Assembly: GCA_948099385.1 (NCBI GenBank)
Contig: CANUEZ040000129.1
Coordinates: 4,774,001-4,838,000, forward strand
Source: Fasciola hepatica
Lineage: Eukaryota > Platyhelminthes > Trematoda > Plagiorchiida > Fasciolidae
Length of the DNA stretch: 64,000 nucleotides
Direction: 5' to 3'
Of the stretch, positions 23,201-35,320 are shown one piece after another. The position numbers and the translations under genes were made by a program. Each line of letters begins with the position of its first letter. Position 1 is the first letter of the stretch. A model generated the notes under the pieces. That model saw nothing but the letters and a program-made list of their open reading frames with translations, had not been told where the DNA came from and did no database searches.

Positions 23201-24235
23201 ATAAAAGAAAAATAGGGTGGGATTTAACTGCATTTCACGCACTAGTCCCAGTTCAAGTCTAAGCCCGATTTTCGATCTCAATCGTCCAGACCAACTGTAT
23301 TGCGTTCGCTTCAAAAACTCAAATGGTGTTTTACTAAATCCGTTTTAGGAGATTAGCTTGAGGAGCAGTTGACAAGAATCCGGTGCTGGATGCCCATTTT
23401 TGTGAAGGTTGACCTACAGCCTAGCGTCACATGACATCTCAGATCCGTGAAAATCGGATGACAATGGCTATAACCGCGAGGCGTGGATAACGGTTGTTAT
23501 TCCGCTGTACCGCATTGCAGTCAAACTCAGTGAAACTACGGAGGGCTGTGAACAGTATTTTTGACAAACCCATGCGATGGCTTTGAGATATCGGCAAACC
23601 TTACAATGGCAGTGAAGCTGCATGCATGTTATCCCGATATACCAGACCTCCGTGTGTTATGGCATAGACAATAAAAATGTAACGGATGTGTGTGAGTGCA
23701 TTGAGGCATATGTTCGCCTATGCACCACTGAACTGGCTACATCGTAGAAAACGTGAGGCTTTCCACAGCTTGCCGGTCGAACCCACCTAACATGTCTGTG
23801 GAAGACATTCGTGCATCGTAGCGCGAGTGAGGGTCATGAGAAAACCAGTTATGGTTAAATGTGAATGAATACAATGATTCAGTATTGATTGATGCGACTA
23901 CATTGTTAATTTCAGCGGAGTAGTCGGGTGAACGGTGAAGAAGAAAACAGTGAGAAACGCGGTTGTGATCATCTAATAATAGTCGAGTTTTGGCATACAT
24001 ACCATTGATGGATGGGGCTGACGATTAAAGAACGACCTGTTGTTGCTCTTAGGACAGAGGAATGAAAACAGTATCACGTCAGGTTAAATGTAACCATCAC
24101 CTTGATTTTAAATTAAATCATTCTGACTTCAAGGGAATCATACATAACTCCTAGTGAAGCCATTAATTTTGTCGAATTCATTACCGTGTAAGTTATATAT
24201 CTTGTTTGTGAGGGAATGGGCTGTGAACAGTCGTT
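20276..24235. other. No recognisable gene
   Basis: About 4 kb without a domain I recognise. The longest frames (117 codons at 22610-22963 and 111 codons at 22979-23314, both minus) have no family signature and no convincing splice context. Confidence 0.4.
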
Positions 24236-24239
24236 GTGA

Positions 24240-24420
24240 ACAGACGACTTAGTTCGTTTAGTTGACAGGACAATGGTTTGGCGAACAGCCAACATGTCTT
24301 CGTCTGTCCTGAATCGAGGTCAAGACTGATGCAAACGGAGCGGACCGAAGAACCAGCCAAATGACAACTGTCCTCTGAATCGAATAAACCAATCGGATTT
24401 TCTCCCAGACTAACCACTTA
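24240..24420 (-). repeat. Dispersed repeat, copy 2
   Basis: Minus-strand partner of 8380-8530, with blocks GGACAGACGAAGACATG and CGCCAAACC and the preceding CGGTCCGCTCCGTTTGCATC region. A TATATAAA box lies on the plus strand at about 24495. Confidence 0.5.
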
Positions 24421-24489
24421 GAAGAGCTGACCGAGAATAACAGGCTAACCAATAAGCGTGCGGGCCAAGATTTGGTTATGGCCACGATT

Positions 24490-25870
24490 CATCGTATATA
24501 AACTGTCGTCTTTGTACTAATACAACGGGATAGCTAGAAGGCACAAGGGTCTCCGTACTAGAGCTACTGGAGTGGATCAGGACATTGTTGATCAGCTAAA
24601 AAACGATCTGAAAGAAATATTGCTGACTGACTGAAAAGAAACTAAGATTCTGCTCTGACAATCGGGGAAGAATTACGAGTCAGTTTGGTAAAACACAGAG
24701 AAATAAAGGGAGATATCATTGTAGATTTAACAAAGAGTTGCCTATGCTATCGAATTTGAAGGACAAGGCAACGCAGTTCACTCACGCAACTGGAAAAATG
24801 AGACCAATGTTTAACGTCACTCCGAAGTCTGCAGTAGATTCAAATCCATGATTGTACCGGACTCTGGTCCAGTGACTGAGTGACTCAAAGAAAACGAAAC
24901 CCGAATCCTTAGTCAGAGAACGCGAAGTCGGTAAACTATGTGTACCATAAAAATAAACGCAGTCAAGTACTAACAAGTGCATACCTCCATTTGTGGTCGA
25001 TCCGGCCACAATGTGCAGATCAGTCAGTGAAGATTAATTCGCTCATCAAAAACGGTAGAAAGCGCACACAGAAAGGGTCGAGAGCAAAGTCAAATAACAA
25101 TCAAAGCGGCTGGTAATTATATGAGACTGGTTGAGAAAGGTGAACAGTCACCATCGGTGGTCGGATGGTGGTTCAAATCAAAGGGAAAAGACGGAGCGGG
25201 AGTGAAGGAGATCGAATATGGCCCCGACAAGCGAACAACACGAACGTTTATTTAGCTGATCGTGCTCTAGGTAGGAATCATGGATACGAATGCATGGACA
25301 TTAAATGACAATTAAGAAGGCAGGGATAACGCTGGGGGGGGTGTGTGTGTGCAATCACGATAAGACAAAGCCCCACAAACGGGTCAACCACGGACACGAA
25401 TGAAAGTGCATAGATCTAATAAGGCTGCTATGGAAACATGGATAAGTGAGTTTGATTAGGCAGACATGAACACAGAGAACCAACTGATGATTACATAAGT
25501 TGAATACCGGAGCTCAGTGGTCAATCAGAATAATAAGGTAAATATATAACTACATAGATTAGCCGGATATGGACACATATCAATAAGGGGGCTACACAGT
25601 GTGAATGGACAAGAACAAACACGAGAGTAGGAACGACGGTATGTAAATAATGACAACACTAAATTGTACGTGGACAACAGGGTTCACGGATGAGGGGTAA
25701 GTAAGGTCATTGAATGGGTCGAACACGTGTACGAGTTAAAGATATCGATGAAGTCAGTTCACACTGTTATAGAAACAATGTGTGAAACAGTGCGGGTGGA
25801 CAAACAAACAAGCACATAGGTGTGCAGGAGGATCGGATACAAGTGTAGTCTGTTTAAAATGCCCATTTTT
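24490..25870. other. No recognisable gene; purine-rich
   Basis: Notably A/G-rich on the plus strand (25.0-25.8 kb), with a short G8(GT)n run near 25335. No open frame or repeat family was recognised. Confidence 0.4.
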
Positions 25871-25879
25871 GGGGTTTTT

Positions 25880-26875
25880 TTTTCGGTCCATGTGAGCTGT
25901 CCCAGTAACCAGACCATCTTCGTTTATGTCGACAGGGTTTGCTCACAGCCTTTTCCTGTGAACGTTGGTGTTCCCCAAGTTTCTCCAATTTCACCTACTC
26001 TATTTCTACTTTGCATTATTGATCTCTTATCCACCACCTCCAACCCCATCCACACTTTTGCTGACGAGGCCACCTTTCACTAGTCCCTTTCGTATCCCAC
26101 CTCCCACCAAGCCACCGCCCACACCGCAAGACAGTTGTGCTCTTATAATATTGCTCAGACCAAACCTTGGACAGATCTCCTCATGTTCTCTTCAGTGCTT
26201 CTAAAACATCTCTTCCCCCATTTCTCTCACATCATTCCTTTTCTCGTACTTAAATTTTGGCTCTGTTCACCATTGTTCGAGGAAATCAATGCCTTCTCTG
26301 GGTCTTTCGATCGTCTCTCTCTATTTTGGCTGTCACACTTATGTTCGTTTGCTTCTCGTGATGCCCACAAGATTGGTTTTCTGTTCCGCGCCAGACGTTT
26401 CTTCAAACCATCCCACTTCCTCTTACTGTACAAAGCTCAAACTTGTCCTACCCTTGTATACTGCTGTCACTTGGGGGGTGGAGCTTCGTCTTCTTCTTTG
26501 ACCCCTCTCGACTGGGTCCAACGTAAAACCATTTGTCTGGTAGATGACCCAGTTTTAACATCCGATTTGCATTCGCTTGTCCATCGCCGAGCAGTTGCTT
26601 CATCGTCCCTATTCTACAGCTTTTATTTCGAGTTTTGTTTCTCCGAGCTTGCCTTGGCTGTTTCTATTCCCCTTACTTCTCAACGCCAATCCCGAGCACA
26701 AGTAGCTAGTCGCTCTTATCAAGTTTCTGTCGCTCGATCTCGGACCTCAACCTTCCAGTCTTCTTTTTCTCCCCGGACGGTTAGGTTATGGGACACCCTT
26801 CCCCTTTCTGTCTTTCCATCCACTTACAACCCTCCTCTTATCAGAAACAGGATTAACAAAGTGGTTTTGACATGA
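25880..26875 (+). mobile_element. Jockey-like non-LTR retrotransposon fragment
   Basis: The C-terminal half of an RT is spread over several frames. It starts with VNVGVPQVSPISPTLFLLCIIDLL and HTFADEATFH at 25820-26083, where family members have GVPQGS and FADD. FNASKT-like residues follow near 26195, then a 246-codon frame ending at 26875 with CCHLGGGASSSSLTPLDWVQRKTI, RRAVASSSLFYSFYF and LWDTLPLSVFPSTYN. These are thumb and C-terminal signatures of jockey-clade elements. The second catalytic Asp is changed to Glu and at least two frameshifts separate the parts, so it is inactive. The sequence is strongly pyrimidine-rich compared with its neighbours. Endonuclease and the N-terminal RT are missing. 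Confidence 0.75.
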
Positions 26876-26879
26876 ACAT

Positions 26880-27205
26880 TTCCTACAGACTCCTCTTACA
26901 GTATGTTTTCGAACAATGGGATTTACCCTTTTTACTGTAATTCAGTTCGTGTGTAACAGAATAATCCTCTTGATCCGGGTTACCGAGTCAAATTAGGACC
27001 AGCAGTGGTAGCATATTAAAGATGACCTCCAGGAGTAGGTAGAAAAGTACATGTGGGAAGAGCAGGCAGTTGAACGATATTTGGTTCGGGGTGGGAATTT
27101 CAGTATGTTATTTTGGAATCGAATGCACTGATCGCTCGAAAATGATGAGTAACACAGCGTGAAAATGCTTTCAAAACGTTGATATGGGTTATGGGAAAGA
27201 CCATA
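26880..27205. other. No recognisable gene
   Basis: Sequence between the jockey-like fragment and the Penelope fragments. No tail or repeat was recognised. Confidence 0.4.
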
Positions 27206-27284
27206 AATCTTTACGATATCAGCCTAGTGAACTGCAGTTCCGGGGAAGGTAACTTAAGTGTGGAAGAAGGGTGAAGACAGAGCA

Positions 27285-27395
27285 GTTCAGAGAACTCCAG
27301 GTTTCTCACTGTTGGTCTGGCCCCATTGTACTGGTAACTTGTATTCACTAAGGTAGATTTGAGATTCTCTAGTTCGGTATCCTGTACCACACTAG
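27285..27395 (-). mobile_element. Penelope-like fragment, inverted copy
   Basis: On the minus strand this reads TELENLKSTLVNTSYQYNG. The DNA at 27310-27390 is the reverse complement of 28139-28218 with only about three or four differences. It forms the left arm of an inverted repeat with the plus-strand fragment. The similarity ends abruptly near 27305. Confidence 0.65.
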
Positions 27396-27559
27396 GTGTG
27401 AACGATGATCCCTGACACGATTTTTGTTGACTGTATCCCTTATGCATCTAGTTCTATATATTGTGTTGTATTGGCATGATTAAGAATCACTGAAAACGAG
27501 CTTGTTCGCCAACCTGTGTTTTCCAAATATGCTCTGGGGGATTTTTCGGACAACTCAAA

Positions 27560-28240
27560 CAGGCCAAAGACCCCATGGTATTAAGGGAACTTAATAAGTA
27601 TATTAAGTTCTCTACCAAACTGGCCATGACGAGAACTCACGTTCAGTTTCTTGATGACTGTATCAATCAATCAGTTTTTCCCAAAGAATACGAAACTATG
27701 TTGAGACGGAATAGGATTCATATATCTTGCGTATCGCTTCGGCGTAAAGCTCTCAATGAGCGTGATATTGTGTCTAGCCATCTCGCGAACTTAGAACGGA
27801 CATGTGTGTCATCCTCCCGCGTACTTGATCAGTTAACACTAACCGAAAGAAAGAAATTCACTGAATATGTCCAATCAATCGTGCACAAACAAGTGGATCA
27901 GAAACGAAACACATTGATGAAACGTACTGAAAGAACAAAACCTGTTGGTGAGTTTCCATCAAATCCTGAAAGATTTGTGCACAACCTATCCAACATTGAA
28001 CTAGACAAATTTCTGCTAGAAGTATTATCCTTGGGACCTAAGTTTTTCTGCCCAACGAACAAGATCAAACAGCTGGATACTGAAGTGAAATTCGAGAATC
28101 TCTATGCCCAACTGAGTGATCCACTTCCATCATCACAAACCGAACTAGAGAATCTCAAATCTGCCTTAGTGAATACAAGTTACCAGTACAATGGGGCCAA
28201 ACCAACAGTGAGAGGCTTACTGACAATAGAACTCCAGGTT
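27560..28240 (+). mobile_element. Penelope-like element, N-terminal ORF fragment
   Basis: A 227-codon frame (27575-28258) encodes the region upstream of the RT in trematode Penelope-like elements. It has a basic helical stretch (KKFTEYVQSIVHKQVDQKRNTLMKR), then PERFVHNLSNIELDKFLLEVLSLGPKF, then KIKQLDTEVKFENLYAQLSDPLP and LKSALVNTSYQYNGAKPTVRGLL. 'HNLS...L...L.LGPKF.P' is the N-terminal signature I know for this group. The RT and GIY-YIG domains are absent, and the frame runs into unrelated sequence after about 28215. There is no stop before that point, so this truncated copy is fairly young. Confidence 0.65.
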
Positions 28241-28259
28241 TATTTATTTATAATTTGAA

Positions 28260-28900
28260 CAACTTGCCGGGGAATTTGATGTTCGGGATACGTCCCAAAA
28301 AACAGTCGGTGTGTCATTTCAATAAACTAGCTGAATGAGCAAAGAAATGAGGCTCCTATGTAAGAGTAGTCTTGGAAAGAATTTAAAGGTGGAACAGTAG
28401 TTACAAAATATGCACCTAACAGGTTTATCCGTTGCTTAGTGATTTACGACTAGAATGACTCAACGTCATTATAATACATAGAAGAAATGTATGAAAAAAC
28501 GAACCAGGAGTCTTGGCTAATTAGGGAGTGTTAGGTCTCCTAAGTGTGGTGCAAAAGAGCCCTCCAGTCAGTGGCTAGCCACGTTGGAGGATGTGGCTGT
28601 CTGTCGCTCCTGCATTGGCAGAACTTACCAATCAGCTTTATATTATCACTGTAGTTCCCTTCTAGCTCTTTTCATACTCTTTTTTTGAAATATTTCCGAT
28701 TGAGGAGACTCTAAGAGATGATAACTAGAGCCACCTCAGTCATATATGATGAACGGTTGTTCGAACTGAGACGCGGTAGTTGGCTCCCGTGCACACACCA
28801 GTTCGCAACCAGTTAAATGAAAACAGCGAACAGATGCACAAAACAACCATCCGTCACGATCGAATGCACATCTCCGTACACATTTTTGTGTATTTCGAAA
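28260..28900. other. No recognisable gene
   Basis: No domain or known repeat was seen. Confidence 0.4.
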
Positions 28901-29106
28901 ACATTCGTAGTAGGCAAGTGAGTACACAATGACGCCACTGATCATGCGATCACAAAAGCGTTCCATCGAACTTTTCCCATAATTCATAGTAGTTACTTTC
29001 ACTTTGGCTACTGTTTGCTGCTTCATTAGTAGAACTCGAATTCGAACGGACCGAAGAGCTCCCGGACGTTCTGGTCAAGTGGCACACACGGTACACACCT
29101 TACAAT

Positions 29107-29225
29107 ATGCTCAAAAATACTAAAGACACCCCGGGGATATCGAAATTCACAAATTACTACTTCAGTGCTTGTTAGTAGGCAAACCATTTTGAATACCACA
29201 AACAACTGTGCGCCCCACAAGGAAC
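29107..29225 (-). repeat. MITE-family arm, inverted relative to 29339-29457
   Basis: This is the reverse complement of 29339-29457 at roughly 90%. The shared blocks are CACAAGGAA/GTGGGGCGCACAG, GTTTGCCTACTAACAAGCAC and GATATCCCCGGGGTGTCT. A diverged terminus (GTAGTAGGCAAG) near 28911 may be its far end. The pair forms a large foldback with about 113 bp between the arms. Confidence 0.7.
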
Positions 29226-29375
29226 GCTCGAAAGCTGCACGCTGCGCACGCGTTGCAAACAAATCATGTGAGACGCATAGAAGAGTGGGCGACTGAGACG
29301 AACCACGAATCGCGTGTTCAGTTCCGTTCGATATCTCAATTCCTTGTGGGGCGCACAGTACTTTGTGGTATTTAA

Positions 29376-29521
29376 AATAGTTTGCCTACTAACAAGCACG
29401 GAAGTAGTAATTTGTGAATTTCGATATCCCCGGGGTGTCTGCAGAATTTTTGACTGCAGTGCAGTTGAAAACACCGTAGACGCTACGGGAGGTCGAAGTT
29501 CGCAACTTGTTAGTAGGCAAA
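29376..29521 (+). mobile_element. MITE with 17-bp perfect terminal inverted repeats
   Basis: The element starts GTTTGCCTACTAACAAG and ends with its exact reverse complement, giving a unit of about 146 bp with no coding capacity. The subterminal parts are also partly inverted (TTGTGAATTTCGATATCCC against GGGAGGTCGAAGTTCGCAA). Other copies lie at 29107-29225 and 5206-5290. The superfamily cannot be told from the termini alone. Confidence 0.6.
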
Positions 29522-29539
29522 CAACGCAAACACCATGAA

Positions 29540-30100
29540 TTAAAAAACAAAGTCAGGTCGGAAATCGTTCGCGAAAGTTGGATAATAGTAAAACGATTTT
29601 GCGGAGCAGACCGATATTTAACCTAGATTGAGGACGCTATGCTCCGCGCTAACGTTAAAATAGGTGATCAATCCCTTCAAAGTATATGGGAAGCTAATGA
29701 AGATTGGATGTGATAAAGCGTGTAGTCCAGACGGGTTGCAACCATTAGCGAATGGTTTTTAGGCAGAGTTCAGCGTGTTCATCTAGACACGTGTACGACA
29801 TGTACGATGGTGATAACCTAGATGTATCGTAAGGTACGCAGTGCGTAGATCACACAAGAAAAAAATCGTCACTGTCTTTTGTCAGCCGTAAGGTCAATGA
29901 GCCACTATCGGGATTTCACGAGTGTCTGTGTGGGCACGGTGCAGGATGGTTGTTTAGCAATGGGCACCTACCGTAACAGAAAACACCACACAGATCTGGA
30001 TCAGAATACGATATACTAGTTCTCTTCATAACCGGAGAACTATTAGTGAGTATTCTTGAAGACCAATCAGCCTGGTCGCCCATTCCACTAGATATTACGT
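29540..30100. other. No clear gene; trace of RT sequence
   Basis: One short plus-strand reading near 29700-29750 (DKACSPDGLQPL) resembles the RT block 'K..GPDG.P'. It is too short to call. Confidence 0.3.
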
Positions 30101-30106
30101 TCTGTT

Positions 30107-30298
30107 TCAACCAGCCGTTATTGAGTCATGTGCTAAAGGGTCAGATAAATGAACTCCGGTAGATGGCGGGCTACCACACGCACCTAATACATGTGACAAC
30201 TTTTCCCTCCTTACACAATTGAATGCATCATTATAGTCTAGAGCACAAATACCCAGGGCTTTACATTTCCCATAGAGTGAAAAAACGAGACAATTCAT
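30107..30298 (-). pseudogene. Non-LTR retrotransposon RT fragment
   Basis: The 63-codon minus-strand frame contains KALGICALDYNDAFNCVRREKLSHVL. This matches RT motif A (usual F.DY..AF..V.R..L..L) and carries the first catalytic Asp. Only this small part of the palm is present. CR1-like placement is likely because of the LDYxxAFN wording, but it is not certain. Confidence 0.55.
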
Positions 30299-30299
30299 A

Positions 30300-30960
30300 T
30301 ATTACGTATTATGCCGTTAGGTGTGGCACTCAAGGATTGACGTCGAAGGTGACCAGGTCATAACTTTTTGTCTCAGAGGACGTTCGTTGCAATGAGATCT
30401 TTTGAACGCAAAAATCAAGGGCATTATATTGCACGATACATTTCGGAGCATTTAGCTGCATCATTACTAGTACGTACTATAATTAAAACGATCGGTTCTA
30501 GAGTCTTGAAAATATCTTTTAGACATTTAAAGTGCAATATATGAGTTGTAATTCGGATATTCCCCTTTTTGGAACTAGCTCTATCGATGACACTCTAGAA
30601 TAGAAATATTTCCACAGAACAAAATTTAACTGAATAAATATGTTGATGCTGAAGATGGAATGAGAGCTAATTTAGTTAGCACCGTCGGTGGAGTATAGAC
30701 CTTTTCACATCGATTCTTCGTTAGTTCCCCATATACTTAGAAGGAAAGAATCACTTACACAGTCTTCATCTAATGTTACTGTGGAACATAGAGTTGACTA
30801 ACTGGCTTCACTAACAGTGTTATCAATCACCGTGTATGTGGACCTGTCGTCCTTCTATTCACTCATCGTCTCACTTGTACACTTTGTAGGTGTATAGTGG
30901 CGTCATCAGTGTGAATAGATTGAACGAGATTTGTGGTCGTTGATAGTGGTTTGTGGACTA
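30300..30960. other. No recognisable gene
   Basis: Nothing identified between the RT fragment and the TA tract. Confidence 0.4.
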
Positions 30961-30963
30961 ACA

Positions 30964-30964
<1 letters not shown>

Positions 30965-31056
<92 letters not shown>
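30965..31056. repeat. (TA)n microsatellite with one CA interruption
   Basis: About 92 bp of TA repeats broken once near 31010. An open frame through it is an artefact. Confidence 0.95.
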
Positions 31057-31057
<1 letters not shown>

Positions 31058-31084
31058 CTCTGAGCTATCGTTCCAGTTTCATTC

Positions 31085-31140
31085 GGTTTTAAGACCAGTC
31101 TTGAAAACAGTTACCCGTGGTGACCGAAACGTCGACAGCC
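31085..31140 (+). ncRNA. Decayed hammerhead-like motif
   Basis: GTTACC-CGT-GGTGAC forms a six-pair stem (with one G-U pair) directly followed by C-GAAAC-GTC. This has the layout of hammerhead stem II, the GAAA box and a very short stem III with its GUC cleavage triplet. The upstream CUGANGA box is replaced by CTTGAAAA, so catalysis is not expected. Such short-stem-III hammerheads are known from Penelope-like terminal repeats. Confidence 0.35.
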
Positions 31141-31435
31141 TACCGACGATTTCGATTACGCTGTTGTTAAACAATAAAATTTCGCCATGGAATTTCACAT
31201 GGCGCATCGGCTTTTCGATACACTCTGAACCGATGTGGGTTCTGACATATTAAACATGCAAGTACGCTAAAGGAATCGGATTTGGTAGAAAAATGAGGAT
31301 ATAGAAATACTCTGTAGTCAAGTAGTTTCGTACACAATTAGTATTCTGGCTGGCATTTGCAGATTCAAATAAGAAAAGCGCTTCTCCAAAACAGAGACTC
31401 TCGAACTATTGGGTTCATGTGAAGTAAATCTTGCA

Positions 31436-33060
31436 ATCAAAAATCCATTCAAAAATAGATAGCATGTTTATGTTTTTGACGTTATACCTCCCTTCCTCTC
31501 AGTCTGTTTCAATCGGCCTGAATAAAAACTCAATCTAATGAAAGCAGTTGTCCAGTTAGGTCACCTGAAACAATGGTCCTGAATATCAATGTCGCCTGAC
31601 TATATTGTAGCGGGGAACGCTGTGAAGCCAGAACGAGACGAGTATCAAACCGATTTGACTAACCAATCGAGAGCCATTGACTGAAGGAGAGACAGTGAAT
31701 ATATTGGAATCGTCCAGCATCAGACAAAGAGAGGTATGCGGACTCGAACATGGAACTCGGTGGGATATAAAGAAGTCAGCAAAACAGCCCATATGAGCAG
31801 TTACCGACCGATCGGAAACGACGGTCAAAAGAATCAACACAATGGCGGCGTCAACCTGGTAGAAACGTAGCCGAAATACTCAAGCAGCCGAGGGATCGAT
31901 GTTGCTCTATCGCGGTTCGAAAAAAGAACTATATAAACGGTTGTATACGTTTTGACGACTTGACTCGTTTTTCTAGTCGTATGCAGGTAGGCCTCGCCCG
32001 TCTTTTTACATTATGACCTCCCTATCACACGAGCTCTCGAGCTCCGAGGACACAAACTATCCTTCCATCTTAGTTCACGCACTGACCAAATTCTAGTATT
32101 TGTAAGGTCTTTTGATATTTGACAGCATAGTATATGACCATTGGAATGTATCACACCATTGAAAACGGGTTATTATATAAGTGTTCCTTGTTGTTTGATT
32201 ACATAATCATTTACTGTATTCACCTATTTGCGACCTTACTGCATTGAATGTCTAAATATTTAGGCGTCCATTTGAAAGAAACCCTACTACATGCGGTCAT
32301 CCGCGATTCTGTTCAGATTTATTTCCGTTCTGTCAAGTTCAATAATTTAACCCTTTGATTTAGGACTTTTTCGAACCGATTTTAATGTTATTTTCTGCCC
32401 AACACGTTCGTCTCTGATTCCGGCTCATGGATTTCCACCTAATTTGATTAAACTACACTCCATTTGTCCCATTTTCTACACCATAGAGACACATTCATCT
32501 TCATTTCGAACACATCTGAGTGTATGCAAGTGCAGTTTTAAACGGTTATTCTGTTTAACCCGTTGTTCTCTCACGTGGGATAGGCTGCATTGAGGACAAG
32601 TTTGCAACCCCTCTCATTACAAAACAATGAGTCCAATTGTGATCACAAGCGACCACTTATACTGTGCTTCACTTGATAACAGAATCGTGTTCTTGAGCAC
32701 TCCCCATCACGTTTAGATGAACCTGCTTACGTGTACTGACCGATAAACGCTCGAAGCCAGAAGACACGAAAGAGGAACTTCAGTCGGTTGGTGTCGAATT
32801 CACGATTATTTTAGGGCGGGATTCATGTCATCAACTGAGTTCAACAACAGCTCTTTGTGTGTGCTATGAAACACATCTAATAATCCATCCGAAAATAAAT
32901 ATTATATTTGTGTGTGTTTGACCGTGTCATTTTCTCCGTTGATGATCTTCTTTGTCTGTCTGCCTATCTCAGCCCAAAGTTCAATGAACGCCGTTGTTCA
33001 ACTAGGTTGTCTAAAACAAAGTTCCAGAAAATCAATAACGCGTGACACTAAAATGAACAC
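31436..33060 (+). repeat. Pair of weak direct repeats
   Basis: Segments near 31520-31605 and 32970-33050 share blocks (CAATxxAxxGAAxGCxGTTGTxCA, TAGGTxxxCTxAAACAA and a following AATCAAT/GTGAC block) at about 70%, in the same orientation and about 1.45 kb apart. They could be remnants of terminal repeats. No coding remnant was recognised between them. Confidence 0.3.
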
Positions 33061-34300
33061 AAACAGGAGATCGATGAACTGAATTCATGACCCATCTATT
33101 GCTCGATCTCTCTCAAACGTTCAATAAACAACCATAACAATAATATTTATACCGTTTTAACCACACCACAGTTTGTTGGTTTATTAGCGGAATCATTCAC
33201 ATCGTCGAAAATGTTTCTCATTCGCTGATTGCTGGCAAAATGAACGCTATGCGGTTTGGTTTTCTTCCATCATTTATGGATTTACGGTAGACAGATGAGA
33301 AATTATCACTCAGTAAGTGCATACGCAGCAGGTTTATTTGGTCATTCAAAAGAATACGCTGTCTAAGTGCAGCCTTTGGAACTTTACGAACCATGAATAC
33401 CAAACCGTGTTCCGAAATCCCGCTCTCAGTCGATCTTAGAACACGTTTCTTTCCAAACGATTACTGTCACACAGAATCGGATTCTGTTCGAATTTTGTAT
33501 AACGTAGTTAAAAAAGTTCATCGCACACAATCAAAAAATGTATCAAAATATGGATGTAAGGGAACGTACTTCATCAATGAATTATTTCTCGAACATAGAA
33601 ACCGTAATAATTGGTAACAAAAATTTAGGTAGAGGTAGGACATTCAATGAAGAACTAATCGGCATTCACGGTTGTTCGTGGGGCCCTACAAACTTTCCAC
33701 GTTCACACTCAGACTACCTTCTGCAGCCGTCTCTGTGGTGATAATCACCCATCTCCGTAGATCCAATTTGTGTGCGTAATTCAGGCGCGCCCATGTCATT
33801 CAAGTGACACGGCCCAAGGCTGATAAAACAAGCCGCGAAAGTGGTGAATGCGCATTTCGTTTGTTGATAACGTTAACTAAACAGCAGCAACACGAAAGCC
33901 CAGCAAATGATCCATACCCATTGTTCCCCTCTCCAATATGTTGCACCTGTGGTGCGGCAGTGTTCTTTATGCGTTCTACCGTTTAGTCAGATCAACAGCA
34001 CAAAATACCGAGTATATTATCCGGTTCTGTACCTCTTTGTACATGCATGGGCGAAAATTGAATTCAAAAATTTGCATGCATGCACACGCGTTTCTGAAGT
34101 AAAACAATGAATCAAAAAAGGAATGGTTATGTGCGTGGCCACACCATCCGATTGACAGACGGACCGAGTCAACAGAATGAGGTGAGCGCGATCTTCCCGA
34201 TTAGGAATTGTGAAAGTGAAAAGTGAAATGACTGCACTGTCAGAAATGTGACGGTTCTGATTCCGCAAAAATTATTGATCGGACAACACCCCGACCATAA
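33061..34300. other. No recognisable gene
   Basis: Short frames only, without a recognisable domain. Confidence 0.4.
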
Positions 34301-34301
34301 A

Positions 34302-35320
34302 CATCATCGTACAGCGTTAAACAGTAGGACAAGCCCCACTGATCACTGCCTTTCTCACCATGTTGCACGTGGAAATAGAAAGTATAAATATACGAGATGG
34401 TCAGGGGGTGGACTTACACGAGGGAAAGGGAAAGAACGTCCTAGCAGTCAACACGCGGAATACACAATCTAAATGTACAAATGCACATTGGTGAATCATT
34501 CTGATTTGACAGAGTGACAACATGATCGCTACTGTTCACGGTTCGCTGCCACAGCCTTCAGTGTCTCCAGCCAACTAGCTTAGAGACCTTTTGGATCCCA
34601 ATCATGAAAACGGAAGGCACCTACTTTTCTTAAATTTGTTGTGCATTTTCTCATTCCCCGCTGCCAAGTCATCTATTGACCTCTACGTGGTTTCTTCCAA
34701 TCCCGAAGAGCAATGGGAAACAGGGCACGGTACAGTAGATATGTGTTTCTCATAAGTAACACGTGCCCCAACCAACGATGTCTACTAAATTGGATACGCT
34801 GTGATAGAGAACTTCCTGAAGTGGTACCCAATACTCGCTTGCTGACATCAGCATTGCTCACTCGGTCATTCCATCCAATCTTAGTGATACTACGTAAACA
34901 TCGATGGTTCAAAACCTCAAGACGACAAATGTCTTCTGCACGCAGACTTCAAGTCTCGCAACCATACAACAAAACTGAACGCACTGCGTCACAGTACACA
35001 CGACCTTACAACTTCAAAAAAAAAATCAGGTCAACGCCACAAGTGCTTCAGTCCAGCGTACGCCATTCGAGCTTTGGATATACGCGTGTTCACCTTTATT
35101 ACTGTGCTCCAGTCCGTCATCGCGCTGCTGCCTAGATAAGTGAAGTGGTCGACAGTTGCCAAAGCCTCCCCATCGAGCATCAAGCTCGGAATCGTTGACG
35201 TCCAGTCTTGCAACATCACTTTACGCTTTGAAGGTGCAAAGCGCATGCCGAATGGAGCTACAGCTCTTTCGAGTCTATCTAGTGCACGGTGCGCATGTTC
35301 CATGGGGTGTTTCGAGTATC
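34302..35320 (-). pseudogene. RTE thumb, C-terminus and 3' UTR of the split element
   Basis: It resumes with MEHAHRALDRLERAVAPFGMRFAPSK, then MLQDWTSTIPSLMLDGEALATVDHFTYLG and SKARMAYAGLKHLWR. A second frame (34673-34912) gives the C-terminal HRCLRSITKIGWNDRVSN and RWLGHVLLMRNT. The 3' UTR to 34302 matches the UTR of the intact copy at about 85-90%. Confidence 0.85.

Noticed and set aside
22610..23314. Two adjoining minus-strand frames of 117 and 111 codons as exons
   Set aside because: No family signature and no convincing splice junctions linking them.
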